A stretch of DNA of 7,363 nucleotides from Candidatus Fermentibacterales bacterium. Lineage in GTDB: Bacteria; Fermentibacterota; Fermentibacteria; Fermentibacterales; JAFGKQ01. The stretch's first letter is position 1; the number at the start of each line of letters is the position of its first letter. A program made the translations under genes and the position numbers. The notes beneath the pieces were generated by a model. That model did not search any database and was not told the origin of the DNA. It worked only from the letters and a program-made list of their open reading frames with translations. The stretch covers positions 1-7,363 of the forward strand of contig JAFGKQ010000005.1 of assembly GCA_016928495.1 (NCBI GenBank), read 5' to 3'. This document shows positions 1-7,061 of the stretch, piece by piece.

Positions 1-810
1 GAAGACCGCGGTGGAGCCGGTGAAGTGCACGCCGGCGAGCCCCGGCTGGGCCATCACGGGGTTGCCGACCTTGCCGCCGCTTCCGGGTATGAAGTTGATC
101 ACGCCGGGTGGGAGCCCTGCCTCTTCGAACAGCTTCATCAGGAAGTACGCGGAGTAGACGGCCGAGGAGGCGGGCTTCCACAGAACCGTGTTGCCCATGA
201 GGGCAGGACTGGTAGGCAGGTTGCCGGCTATCGAGGTGAAGTTGAAGGGGGTGACGGCAAAGATGAAGCCCTCGAGGGCCCTGTACTCCACGAAGTTCCA
301 GACCCCTGGAGAGGAGTCCGGCTGGCTGGAGTAGATGTCCTCCATGTACCAGGGGTTGAACCTGAAGAAGTCGATCAGCTCGCAGGCGGAATCGATCTCG
401 GCCTGATGCGAGGTCTTGGACTGCCCGAGCATCGTGGCGGCGTTGATGGTCATCCGGTGCTTCCCCGCCAGCAGCTCGGCCATCTTCAGGAGAATGGCGG
501 CGCGAGCGCGCCAGTCGAGCTCGGACCAGTCCCTCCAGGCGTTGGCGGCGGCCTTCACGGCGAGCCCGACCTCGTCCGCGCCGGCCATGTGATACCTGGC
601 CAGAAGATGACCGTGATCGTGCGGGCACCTGCAGTCCCCGAGCTTCCCGGTCCTGACCTCTTTGCCCCCGATTATCAGAGGAATCTCGATCTCGCTGGAC
701 CTGAGTTCCTTGACTTTGCTGACGATCAGCTTCCGTTCGACTGTTCCCGGAGCATAGCTCCTCACAGGCTCGTTCTCCGGCTCCGGAATCGATATGACCG
801 CGTTGTTCAT
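1..810 (-). CDS. pruA: L-glutamate gamma-semialdehyde (1-pyrroline-5-carboxylate) dehydrogenase, N-terminal 270 residues, cut by left edge
   Basis: Seen: a minus-strand reading frame starts at ATG 810-808 and stays open to base 1 (270 codons). It begins MNNAVISIPEPENEPVRSY. The SD-like GGGGAAGGGA lies a few bases before the ATG. ALDH-superfamily motifs appear in order: TPFNFTSIAGNL at residues 187-198, WKPA at 211-214 (the Lys that contacts the NAD cofactor), a PxGVINFIPG stretch at 235-243, and HFTGS at 262-266. The segment RALEGF...VTPFNFT...ALMGNTVLWKPA matches the ALDH4A/P5C dehydrogenase branch rather than general aldehyde dehydrogenases. Known: this family oxidises glutamate semialdehyde to glutamate with NAD+, the second step of proline breakdown, in the cytosol. 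ALDH4-type enzymes are about 540 residues, so about half is present; the catalytic Glu and Cys lie outside. It has no PutA-type proline dehydrogenase domain at the N terminus, so it is the single-function type. It follows hypE on the same strand but is separated by a probable terminator, so it is likely its own transcription unit. Confidence 0.9.
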   Translation of the reverse strand, partial: MNNAVISIPEPENEPVRSYAPGTVERKLIVSKVKELRSSEIEIPLIIGGKEVRTGKLGDCRCPHDHGHLLARYHMAGADEVGLAVKAAANAWRDWSELDWRARAAILLKMAELLAGKHRMTINAATMLGQSKTSHQAEIDSACELIDFFRFNPWYMEDIYSSQPDSSPGVWNFVEYRALEGFIFAVTPFNFTSIAGNLPTSPALMGNTVLWKPASSAVYSAYFLMKLFEEAGLPPGVINFIPGSGGKVGNPVMAQPGLAGVHFTGSTAVF

Positions 811-837
811 CAGCGTCCCTTCCCCTTGCGATTGCTC

Positions 838-861
838 CGGGGTCTCCGATCGGACACCCCG
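838..861. promoter_or_regulatory. 24-bp near-perfect palindrome, candidate operator upstream of the P5C dehydrogenase gene
   Basis: Seen: the two 12-base halves (CGGGGTCTCCGA and TCGGACACCCCG) are complementary at 11 of 12 positions. The single mismatch is C844/C855. The inner edge lies 27 bases from the ATG at 810. Inference: the position and two-fold symmetry suit an operator for a dimeric regulator, or a hairpin in the leader of the mRNA. I do not recognise the motif as a known regulator site. No convincing -35/-10 pair was seen next to it. Confidence 0.45.
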
Positions 862-982
862 CGCTGTTCGAACCTGTCCGACTTGCCTCCCTGTCGTGGT
901 TGCCGGCTACCGCCGGCCAGCAGCCCATTGCTTGGATGAGAAGAGGGCCTGAGATGGCCACACCATGGGGCGCGGCTTGACG

Positions 983-1016
983 AAACTAAAGAGCCTCAGA
1001 GCGGGAAGCAAGGCTC
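983..1016 (-). terminator. Probable rho-independent terminator of the hypFCDE operon
   Basis: Seen: read on the minus strand, GAGCCT (1016-1011) pairs with AGGCTC (996-991), with two possible wobble pairs inside, and is followed at once by the T-rich tail TTTAGTTT (990-983). It lies 56 bases past the hypE stop and before the P5C dehydrogenase gene. A second hairpin lies closer to hypE: GTCCGGG 1041-1047 with CCCGGAC 1051-1057 (7 bp, 3-base loop), but it has no T tract. A longer inverted repeat (951-958 with 1023-1030, extendable to 948-958/1023-1033 with one G-U pair) encloses the terminator. The stem is short, so strength is uncertain. Confidence 0.45.
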
Positions 1017-1071
1017 GCAGCAGCCATCTCGGGACGGAGTGTCCGGGAAGCCCGGACGACGGGATACGGGC

Positions 1072-2142
1072 CTAGCAGATGCGGGGAAGCTGCTCCCCGC
1101 TGAGCATGTCCAGAACGCGCTCGGGGCCGATCATGCTCTTCATGGTAACCAGGGGCCTGCCCTCGATCGCCCTGCCCACCACGCGAGCTTCTCGCCCGTC
1201 CTCGAAGGACCCGATGGTGCGAACGCAGTCCTCCGCCGCCGATTCCGGTACGATCGCTATGAAGCGCCCCTCGTTAGCCACGTAGAGAGGATCGAATCCC
1301 AGTATCTCGCAGGCTCCACGCACGGGCTCCGAGATCGGGATCAGAGCCTCGTCCACGGTCAGGGTGATCCCCGCGGTGGCGATCTCGTTGAGAGCGCTGC
1401 CCAGCCCCCCCCTAGTGAGGTCCCTCAGGCAGTGAAGCTCGATTCCGCGTTCGATCAGAGCGGAGACCATGCCGTTGAGCGGCGCCAGATCGCTCCGCAC
1501 CGGGGAGTCGAACCTGATGCCCTGCCTGGCGGCCATCACCGCAATCCCGTGGCGGCCCAGGTCGCCGCTGAGCACTATCGAGTCGCCGGGACGGACCCTG
1601 CGTGGCGAAGGCGGATCCAGCCCGTCGGGGACCGTTCCGATGCCGGCGGTGTTGATGTAGATGCCGTCGCAGCTTCCATGCTCCACTACCTTGGTGTCTC
1701 CCGTGGCGATCACCACGCCGGCTCTACGACACGCGGCCGCGATGGACTGGACGATGCGCCAGAGCAGCTCCATCTCCAGCCCCTCCTCGAGTATGAGCCC
1801 CAGTGTAAGAGCGCTGGGATGCGCCGCGCACATGGAAAGATCGTTCACGGTTCCGTAGACGGCCATCGAGCCGATGTCCCCTCCGGGAAAGAACAGGGGG
1901 CTGACCACGTAGGAGTCGGTGGTGATGGCGATCCTGCCGCTGCCAGGGACCGGGGGGACCACCGCCCCATCATGGCGCTGGCCGAGAAGCTCGTTGTCGA
2001 GCAGCTCGACGAACATCCTCTCGATCAGGTCGTGCATGAGCCTGCCGCCTCCCCCGTGTGCCAGCGTCACCCTGGGGTAGTCCGGGATGGGAACAGGGCA
2101 GGCAGGCACGAAGCCATCCGGAGGGGTCCGCTTCTCAGTCAT
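1072..2142 (-). CDS. hypE: Hydrogenase maturation protein HypE (thiocarbamoyl dehydratase)
   Basis: Role: HypE accepts a carbamoyl group from HypF on its C-terminal Cys and uses ATP to dehydrate it to thiocyanate, the source of the CN ligands of the NiFe site; cytosolic, working with HypF and the HypCD scaffold. Seen: 356 residues from ATG 2142. The family's defining C-terminal PRIC is intact, with Cys356 as the last residue. PurM-like ATP-binding features are present: [12 protein letters not shown] (29-40), [18 protein letters not shown] (74-91), GTVNDL (97-102), TGDTKVV (147-153), GDLGRHG (193-199) and [14 protein letters not shown] (240-253). Start choice: ATG 2142 has AGGAGG just upstream and overlaps the end of hypD by 8 bases. 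An in-frame GTG at 2154 would add four residues (MRRS) and also has a GGAAGG ahead, so it cannot be excluded. Last gene of the hypFCDE operon. Confidence 0.97.
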   Translation of the reverse strand: MTEKRTPPDGFVPACPVPIPDYPRVTLAHGGGGRLMHDLIERMFVELLDNELLGQRHDGAVVPPVPGSGRIAITTDSYVVSPLFFPGGDIGSMAVYGTVNDLSMCAAHPSALTLGLILEEGLEMELLWRIVQSIAAACRRAGVVIATGDTKVVEHGSCDGIYINTAGIGTVPDGLDPPSPRRVRPGDSIVLSGDLGRHGIAVMAARQGIRFDSPVRSDLAPLNGMVSALIERGIELHCLRDLTRGGLGSALNEIATAGITLTVDEALIPISEPVRGACEILGFDPLYVANEGRFIAIVPESAAEDCVRTIGSFEDGREARVVGRAIEGRPLVTMKSMIGPERVLDMLSGEQLPRIC

Positions 2143-3244
2143 GCTCCTCCTCACGGTTCCTTCCGTAGCGGTAGTAGGCAGCGCACGCTCCTTCAGAGCT
2201 CACCATCGGCGCCCCCAGCGGGTGCTCCGGTGTGCAGGCCCGGCCGAACGAAGGGCAATCCGCGGGCTGAATGGCGCCCCTCAGGACGAGGCCGCTCAGG
2301 CAGCTCCCGGCCGTGACGTCGTCCAGCTCGGCTCGGGCCTTCCCGAAGTGCTCCTCCGCGTCGAACCCGGATAGCTCTGGCCTCAGCCCCAGGCCGCTCC
2401 GCGGGATGCCGCCCAGTCCCCTCCAGGCCCTGTCCACGGTAACGAAGGCCCTGTCCATGAGGGCTCGAGCGGCAGGGTTGCCTTCCGGGCGGACCGCTCT
2501 TCCATACTGGTTCTCGACCCCGGCGACCCCCTTCTCCAGCTGGAGCACGCACATGTGTATTCCCTGGAGGATGTCGAGCGGCTCGAAGCCAGTGACCACG
2601 ATAGGGACCCCGAAGCGTGACGCTATCGGCCCGTACTCCCCGTATCCCATCACCGTGCAGACGTGACCCGCGGCAAGGAAGCCCTGGACCCTGTTGTCAG
2701 GAGAGGAAAGCACGGCCTCCATGGCGGGCGGCACCCTGACGTGCGCGACCAGGAGCGAGAAATTGAGGAGCTTCTCTCTCCTGGCGGTCAGAACGGCTGC
2801 TGCAGTCACCGGGGCCGTGGTCTCGAAACCGACCGCGAAGAAGACGACTCTGGACTCCGGCTCCTGCCTGGCAATGTCGAGAGCGTCCATGGGCGAGTAG
2901 ACGGTTCTGACGTCCCCGCCCTCGGCACGTGCGGAGAACAGGTCCCGCGAGCTGCCGGGTACCCTGAGCATGTCCCCGAAAGAGCACAGCACCGCTCCCG
3001 GAGACGCTGCGATCTCGATCGCCTTGTCTATGAGAGACACGGGCGTGACGCAGACGGGGCATCCCGGGCCATGGACGAGGGTGATGCAGCCGGGCAGAAG
3101 CCTGTCTATCCCGAACCTCACGATGGCATGGGTCTGCCCACCGCAGACTTCCATGATGGTCCAGTCCGAGGTCGAGATGTCGTGCAGGGCTTCGGCGTAG
3201 GCAGTCGCCGCCTCCCCGCTCCTGTACTCGTCCACGAACTTCAC
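2135..3244 (-). CDS. hypD: Hydrogenase maturation protein HypD (Fe-S scaffold for Fe(CN)2CO assembly)
   Basis: Role: HypD with HypC holds the iron while CN and CO are attached; cytosolic. Seen: 369 residues, usual family length, starting at GTG 3244 ([10 protein letters not shown]) whose G is also the last base of the hypC stop (TAGTG), with GGAG upstream. Conserved motifs: [10 protein letters not shown] with Cys34 (31-40), HGPGCPVC with Cys62 and Cys65 (58-65), [10 protein letters not shown] (88-97), VYSPMDAL (115-122), [11 protein letters not shown] (135-145), [11 protein letters not shown] (218-228), VENQYGR (243-249), and the C-terminal cluster region [11 protein letters not shown] (Cys330, Cys337) and [14 protein letters not shown] (Cys354). 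Odd: where E. coli HypD (from memory) has a Cys-Gly before the VLxG segment, this protein has Ser317-Gly318, with a Cys at 315 two residues earlier. That Cys is thought to be a ligand of the [4Fe-4S] cluster. The call itself is not in doubt. Confidence 0.97.
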   Translation of the reverse strand: MKFVDEYRSGEAATAYAEALHDISTSDWTIMEVCGGQTHAIVRFGIDRLLPGCITLVHGPGCPVCVTPVSLIDKAIEIAASPGAVLCSFGDMLRVPGSSRDLFSARAEGGDVRTVYSPMDALDIARQEPESRVVFFAVGFETTAPVTAAAVLTARREKLLNFSLLVAHVRVPPAMEAVLSSPDNRVQGFLAAGHVCTVMGYGEYGPIASRFGVPIVVTGFEPLDILQGIHMCVLQLEKGVAGVENQYGRAVRPEGNPAARALMDRAFVTVDRAWRGLGGIPRSGLGLRPELSGFDAEEHFGKARAELDDVTAGSCLSGLVLRGAIQPADCPSFGRACTPEHPLGAPMVSSEGACAAYYRYGRNREEEHD

Positions 3245-3534
3245 TAAGGCTCCGCAGGACCGTCACGGCTGAGGGAGTCCTCCCTCGCGATGCGGCTGAT
3301 CTGGCCCAGGTACTCGAAGACCTCCGCGGCCTCCTCCTCGTCCAGAGTGTTGAGAGCGAAGCCGGCATGCACTATGACCCAGTCGCCTTTCTTCGCGTCG
3401 GGCACCCCTGCGAGGCAGACCTCACGGACCACGCCGGCGAAGCTGACCCTGCCACGCCTGTCCAGGAGGTCTCCACCGAGGCCATCCTGTGGTTCCTCGA
3501 TCTCGATGATCTGACCGGGCACGCCGAGACACAT
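3244..3534 (-). CDS. hypC: Hydrogenase maturation chaperone HypC (HypC/HybG/HupF family)
   Basis: Role: a small OB-fold chaperone that binds HypD and then the hydrogenase large-subunit precursor, carrying the Fe(CN)2CO unit. Seen: 96 residues starting [13 protein letters not shown], with the essential Cys2 exposed once Met is removed. The second family motif [12 protein letters not shown] lies at 50-61 with His56. The C-terminal part ([14 protein letters not shown]) fits the family's amphipathic helix. The last 13 or so residues ([13 protein letters not shown]) look like a non-conserved tail. The ATG at 3534 shares its A with the hypF stop (TGATG), and the stop TAG shares its G with the GTG start of hypD, so translation is coupled on both sides. 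The SD is weak (AAGGG about 10 bases upstream), in keeping with re-initiation after hypF. Confidence 0.96.
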   Translation of the reverse strand: MCLGVPGQIIEIEEPQDGLGGDLLDRRGRVSFAGVVREVCLAGVPDAKKGDWVIVHAGFALNTLDEEEAAEVFEYLGQISRIAREDSLSRDGPAEP

Positions 3535-5885
3535 CAGGAATCACCCTTCCCGGGGAGCTGGCTGAAGCAACGGTAGAGACCCATGCGAACGGCTGCGAGC
3601 TGGCCGAGCGACACCCCGCCGTCGTTGGGAGGCACCCGCTGGTGCCGGTAGGGTCTGAGTCCTGCCGCCTCCAGGTCCATAGTCGCTCTCTCTGTCAGAT
3701 ACCTATTCTGGAAACATCCGCCGGTCAGTGCCACCCTTGAAACGCCCACTCGCTTCGCGACCCCGCAGATTGCGCTCGAGAGCCAGTCGTGAAAGGCCCT
3801 CGAGATGACCTCCAGCGGAGTGTCCTGCAGCCTCATGGTCAGGATGAGATGGACCATCGGCTCCCAGTCGACGATCAGCGGCGTCCCGGCCACAGCACCC
3901 TCTCTCTGCCAGCCGGGATCCGTCCGGTCGGAGAGGACATTCTCCCGGGCCGGCTCTCGGATCGCGTGTTCGAGCATCATGGCTGCCTGACCCTCGAACA
4001 GGTTCACGTGGCAGAGGTCGCATATCGAGGCCACCGCATCGAAGAGCCTTCCGACACTGGAGGTCCTCGGGGAGTTGATGCCGGCAGCCACGGCCTTCTG
4101 AAGAGCATCGAGGCCGGCGGGATCGAGTCGCTCGAGACAGCCGAGCTCCGGAAGTCCGTCCAGGCTTCCGCCGTTCATCTCCATCAGGAGGCCCATAGCG
4201 CTGCGGAACGGCTCCCTCACGGCGGCGTCGCCTCCGGGAAGAGGGAATGGGCGAAGAGAGGCGACTCTCTCAACATCGTTGTCTCCGACCGCCAGAAACT
4301 CTCCGCCCCAGACGGTGCCATCGGGGCCGTACCCTGTTCCGTCCCATGAGACGCCAAGGACGGGCGGCTCCAGGTGGTTCTCCGCCATGCAGGACAGCAC
4401 ATGGGCGAGGTGGTGTTGCACGCGAACGACGGGAACCCCCGAAGTGGACGCGAAGAGGGTGGAGAAGTAGTCGGGGTGGAGATCGCAGGCAACGATGCCG
4501 GGTGTCGCCGCGTAGAGGCCGGTGAGGCCCTCCACCACGTCTCTGAAGGCGGTCCGGGAGGCTGCCGTCTCGAGGTCGCCCACGTGCTGACTCAGATATG
4601 CCTGATTCCCTACCCCGAGCCCGACCGTGTTCTTGAGCATCGGGCCGACCGCGAGGACAGTGGGCCCGTCCGACGAGGGCAGGTCCAGCGGCATGGGCGC
4701 GTATCCTCTGGCTCTCCGGAGTATCACGGGCCTGTCGAGGACGACTCTGGCGACCGAGTCGTCGACGTTCCTCGCGATCCTCCGGTCGTGGGCGAGGAAC
4801 AGGTCGGCGATTCCCGCCAGACGCTCCAGGGCCTCCGGGTTGGAGATGCAGATGGGCTCCTCGGAGAGGTTGCCGCTGGTAGCGACGACGGGGATCCCCA
4901 GGTCCCGCATGAGAAGGTGATGCAGGGGGCTGTAGGGCAACATGGCTCCTATGCATGGGTTGCCGGGAGCCACCTCGGGGGCGAGAACACCCTCCCGGGA
5001 CTCTATCGTCCTGTCCAGAATCACTATGGGGCTCTCGGGCGAGAGAAGCAGCTCCCTCTCCCACGCGCTGACTCCGCAATGAGCCCTGAGCGCTTCGATG
5101 TCCGGGTACATCAGGGCGAATGGCTTGTCGCCCCTCTGCTTCCTTGTCCGGAGACTGGAGACCGCCTGGCTGCTCCTCGCGTCGCAGACGAGCTGAAAGC
5201 CTCCTACGCCCTTCAGGGCAACCACGCGGCCATCCAGTATCGCCTCGACGGCCACGGACAGAGCCTCGTCGCGGATCGCCAGTCTCGTGCCTCCGGGTTC
5301 CAGCAGCTCGAGCCGTGGCCCGCACTCGGGACAGGCGTTGGGCTGGGCATGAAAGCGCCGATTCTCGGGATCCTCGTACTCGGCGCGGCACAACGGGCAC
5401 ATCTCGAACTCCCGCATCACGGTGCCGGGTCTGTCGTAGGGCAGGGACTCGATGATGCTATATCGCGGCCCGCAGTTCGTGCAGTTGATGAAGGGGTACC
5501 TGTAGCGCCTGTCCCCGGGATCGAACAGCTCTCTCAGGCAGTCCCCGCATGTCGCAATGTCCGGGAGCACGCTCGTCGAAGGGGCCTCGGTGGCATCGCT
5601 CTGCCTGATCTCGAAGCGCTCGAAGCCGACCGCATCGAGGTAGCTGCTCTCCACGCCGGCTACATGCGACCTGGGCGGGGCCTGCGTCGTGAGGGCCGTC
5701 CGGAAGCGCGAGATCGCATCGGGATCACCCTCGACCTCGACGACTACGCCTTCCGGACCGTTCATAACCCACCCATCCAGCCCCCCGGACCTGGCAAGGC
5801 GGTAGACGAAAGGCCTGAACCCGACGCCCTGAACGGCGCCTCTGACGATGCACCTCAGCCGGACTCTCTGCTGTCCGGATGCCAA
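3534..5885 (-). CDS. hypF: Carbamoyltransferase HypF
   Basis: Role: HypF hydrolyses carbamoyl phosphate, adenylates the carbamate and transfers it to the C-terminal Cys of HypE, starting CN synthesis for the NiFe centre; cytosolic. Seen: 783 residues with all expected domains in order. Acylphosphatase domain: RGAVQGVGFRPFVYRLA (15-31), catalytic Arg24 in FRPF. Two C4 zinc fingers of CX2C-X18-CX2C type: Cys113/116/135/138 and Cys163/166/185/188. YrdC-like domain about 205-400: KPFALM at 254-259, TSGNLSEEP at 336-344. Kae1-like domain about 410-770: DLHPDYFST at 468-476, metal-binding HHLAH at 491-495, SWDGTGYGPDG at 513-523, TGGCFQNRYL at 721-730, and PPNDGGVSLGQ at 752-762. The start is TTG 5885; GGAGGG lies 4-5 bases upstream and no ATG suits the conserved beginning. 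First gene of hypFCDE, divergent from hypAB. Confidence 0.97.
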   Translation of the reverse strand: MASGQQRVRLRCIVRGAVQGVGFRPFVYRLARSGGLDGWVMNGPEGVVVEVEGDPDAISRFRTALTTQAPPRSHVAGVESSYLDAVGFERFEIRQSDATEAPSTSVLPDIATCGDCLRELFDPGDRRYRYPFINCTNCGPRYSIIESLPYDRPGTVMREFEMCPLCRAEYEDPENRRFHAQPNACPECGPRLELLEPGGTRLAIRDEALSVAVEAILDGRVVALKGVGGFQLVCDARSSQAVSSLRTRKQRGDKPFALMYPDIEALRAHCGVSAWERELLLSPESPIVILDRTIESREGVLAPEVAPGNPCIGAMLPYSPLHHLLMRDLGIPVVATSGNLSEEPICISNPEALERLAGIADLFLAHDRRIARNVDDSVARVVLDRPVILRRARGYAPMPLDLPSSDGPTVLAVGPMLKNTVGLGVGNQAYLSQHVGDLETAASRTAFRDVVEGLTGLYAATPGIVACDLHPDYFSTLFASTSGVPVVRVQHHLAHVLSCMAENHLEPPVLGVSWDGTGYGPDGTVWGGEFLAVGDNDVERVASLRPFPLPGGDAAVREPFRSAMGLLMEMNGGSLDGLPELGCLERLDPAGLDALQKAVAAGINSPRTSSVGRLFDAVASICDLCHVNLFEGQAAMMLEHAIREPARENVLSDRTDPGWQREGAVAGTPLIVDWEPMVHLILTMRLQDTPLEVISRAFHDWLSSAICGVAKRVGVSRVALTGGCFQNRYLTERATMDLEAAGLRPYRHQRVPPNDGGVSLGQLAAVRMGLYRCFSQLPGKGDS

Positions 5886-6021
5886 TGCGCCCTCCCCCGG
5901 TCTGGCGAACCCGAGGTTCCCCCCGGAGCCGGCAGTTGGTTATCTTCTCCCGGTTCGTGCCCGGCATCTGGGTGCCGGGTTGTCCGGGTCATCCGATGGA
6001 AAGAGCCTGTAGTATAATCGA
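5886..6021. promoter_or_regulatory. Divergent control region between hypF and hypA, with a 20-bp palindrome
   Basis: Seen: 136 bases between the divergent starts. CCCGGCA (5960-5966) pairs perfectly with TGCCGGG (5973-5979) around a 6-base centre, making an inverted repeat suitable as an operator or hairpin. Near hypA, overlapping -10-like hexamers occur: TAGTAT at 6010-6015 and TATAAT at 6013-6018 on the plus strand, and TATACT on the minus strand (6016-6011) pointing to hypF. No matching -35 was found at 16-18 bases for any of them, and no clear sigma-54 (GG/GC) pair was seen. Inference: both hyp operons are driven from here and may share the palindrome as an operator. Confidence 0.4.
5890..5895 (-). 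promoter_or_regulatory. Ribosome binding site that sets the TTG start of hypF
   Basis: On the minus strand GGAGGG is followed by CGCA and then TTG (5885-5883). The spacing fits a normal Shine-Dalgarno site, and the next codons give ASGQQRVRLRCIVRG, which leads directly into the acylphosphatase domain. No ATG lies nearby in this frame, so TTG is the best-supported start. Confidence 0.6.
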
Positions 6022-6393
6022 ATGCATGAGCTTTCGTTAGCCGTTGACATGCTGGACCTCATCTCGGGAGCGCTCGGCGGGGCACAGCCTCTCGAGCAGG
6101 TGAAGGTGACCATCGGCGTTCTCTCGGGCATCTCCCCGGAGGCGCTGGATTTCTGCTTCACCGAGATCGCGCTCGAAAGGGGCTTCGGGAGGCCGAGGCT
6201 CGTAGTAACCGAGGTCGAGGCCAGCCTCCGGTGCAGCGACTGTGGAGCATCCTACTCCACCTCCGATTTCTACTGCGCATGTCCTGCCTGCGGCTCCATG
6301 AACAGGACGATAAGGAGCGGACGGGAGTTCTCCGTGGACAGTGTGGAGATACTCACGGACGAGGACGAAGAGGTGGAAGAGGAGCCCTCATGA
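6022..6393 (+). CDS. hypA: Hydrogenase nickel-insertion protein HypA
   Basis: Role: HypA binds nickel and, with HypB, inserts it into the large subunit of NiFe hydrogenase; a zinc site controls its shape. Seen: 123 residues starting MHELSLAVDML, with the N-terminal His2 and Glu3 that make up the nickel site. The zinc domain has CSDC at 71-74 and CPAC at 87-90, plus an extra Cys85. The C-terminal tail (LTDEDEEVEEEPS) is unusually acidic and makes the protein a few residues longer than the common 113-118. Start: ATG 6022 is fixed by the conserved MHE. There is no Shine-Dalgarno sequence before it (AGTATAATCGA), and a TANNNT hexamer ends 6 bases upstream, so the message may be leaderless. The stop overlaps the hypB start as ATGA. 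Confidence 0.96.
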   Translation: MHELSLAVDMLDLISGALGGAQPLEQVKVTIGVLSGISPEALDFCFTEIALERGFGRPRLVVTEVEASLRCSDCGASYSTSDFYCACPACGSMNRTIRSGREFSVDSVEILTDEDEEVEEEPS

Positions 6394-7043
6394 GCGACAG
6401 CAAGGGCAGAAAGACGATCAGCGTGCTCTCCCCGGTGATGGAGAAGAACCGGAGGATAGCCGCCTACAACCGGAAGCGCTTCGACGAGAGAGGCCTGAAC
6501 GTTCTCAACCTGATCAGCTCTCCGGGCGCGGGTAAGACCACTCTCCTCGAGGTTCTCGTGAGGAGGTTCGGCCGGGCAATCGCGGTCATCGAGGGTGACG
6601 TCCAGACGGAGCGCGACGCGGAGAGGATACGCGCGGCAGGAGCGGTCGCCTATCAGATAGAGACACACGGGGCGTGTCATCTCGACGCCCAGAGAATATC
6701 CGACGCCTTCGACAGGATGGTCATACCCTCCGAGTGCAGGATACTGGCCATAGAGAACGTGGGGAACCTGATCTGCCCCAGCACCTACGACCTGGGTGAG
6801 CACCTGAAGATAGGGCTGCTCTCCCTCCCCGAGGGCGACGACAAGGTCCTGAAGTACCCGCCCCTGTTCTCTCGGGTAGACCTGCTCGTCGTAACGAAGA
6901 TGGACCTGCTGCCACACATGGACTTCGATCCGGATCGAGTCGAGGCCGAGTGCAGGAGCCTCAACCCCGACGTCCGCTGCTTCAGAGTGTCCGCCAGGAC
7001 AGGAGAGGGCATCGACGCCCTCTGCGCAGAGTTATGGGGATAG
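6390..7043 (+). CDS. hypB: Hydrogenase nickel-incorporation GTPase HypB
   Basis: Role: a SIMIBI-class GTPase that dimerises with GTP and passes nickel to HypA for insertion into hydrogenase. Seen: 217 residues from ATG 6390, with GGAG 5 bases upstream and ATGA overlap with hypA. The P-loop is SSPGAGKTT (43-51). Further motifs are EGDVQTERDAERI (68-80), the metal and switch region ETHGACHLD with Cys96 and His97 (91-99), IENVGNLICP with Cys129 (121-130), SLPEGDDKVLKYP (145-157), and the guanine-specificity motif TKMD (169-172) where many members have NKxD. There is no N-terminal CxxCGC motif or His-rich stretch, so it lacks the extra nickel site or store of E. coli-type or Bradyrhizobium-type HypB. 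The last three codons before the TAG stop (TTA TGG GGA) are a copy of the TTATGGGG repeat that borders the palindromic element downstream, so the original C terminus may have been altered. Confidence 0.96.
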   Translation: MSDSKGRKTISVLSPVMEKNRRIAAYNRKRFDERGLNVLNLISSPGAGKTTLLEVLVRRFGRAIAVIEGDVQTERDAERIRAAGAVAYQIETHGACHLDAQRISDAFDRMVIPSECRILAIENVGNLICPSTYDLGEHLKIGLLSLPEGDDKVLKYPPLFSRVDLLVVTKMDLLPHMDFDPDRVEAECRSLNPDVRCFRVSARTGEGIDALCAELWG

Positions 7044-7061
7044 TTATGGGTAGTTATGGGG
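7032..7061 (+). repeat. Three tandem copies of TTATGGG(G) at the hypB stop
   Basis: TTATGGGG begins at 7032, TTATGGG at 7044 and TTATGGGG at 7054, joined by ATAG and TAG (periods 12 and 10). The first copy encodes the last residues of HypB and its TAG stop. The third copy is the start of the left arm of the 127-bp palindromic element. This looks like partial duplication of the element end by slippage or repeated insertion. Confidence 0.7.

Noticed and set aside
866-873. GTTCGAAC, resembling a tRNA T-loop or part of a LexA-type site
   Set aside because: The flanking bases do not form a T-stem and no acceptor or anticodon arms are present; the order of half sites is the reverse of a LexA box.
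25-939. A 304-codon open frame on the plus strand opposite the P5C dehydrogenase gene
   Set aside because: The minus strand encodes clear ALDH4 motifs (TPFNFT, WKP, FTGS); the plus-strand product has low complexity and no motif.
2197-2202. Pro346 in HypD (GAPMVSSEG) as a lost cluster cysteine
   Set aside because: Some HypD proteins have Cys here, but E. coli HypD as I recall it has Leu (GALMVSSEG), so this position is not a required ligand. The Ser317 change is the better candidate.
1039-2316. A 425-codon open frame on the plus strand opposite hypE and the end of hypD
   Set aside because: Same reason: hypE and hypD on the other strand carry full family motifs, and this frame crosses the boundary between them without any domain signature.
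4374-6017. A 547-codon open frame on the plus strand opposite hypF
   Set aside because: It is the complement of a GC-rich gene with unmistakable HypF domains. Its translation is rich in Gly, Arg, Pro, Val and His with no recognisable motif, as expected for an antisense shadow.
6044-6049. TTGACA, a perfect -35 hexamer on the plus strand
   Set aside because: It lies inside the hypA coding sequence (codons for VDM), and no -10 hexamer occurs 16-18 bases downstream.
6231-6389. A longer HypB starting at ATG 6231, with about 53 extra N-terminal residues
   Set aside because: The extra part lies inside hypA in another frame, has no metal-binding CxxCGC or His-rich sequence, and ATG 6390 has GGAG at good spacing and an ATGA overlap with hypA.
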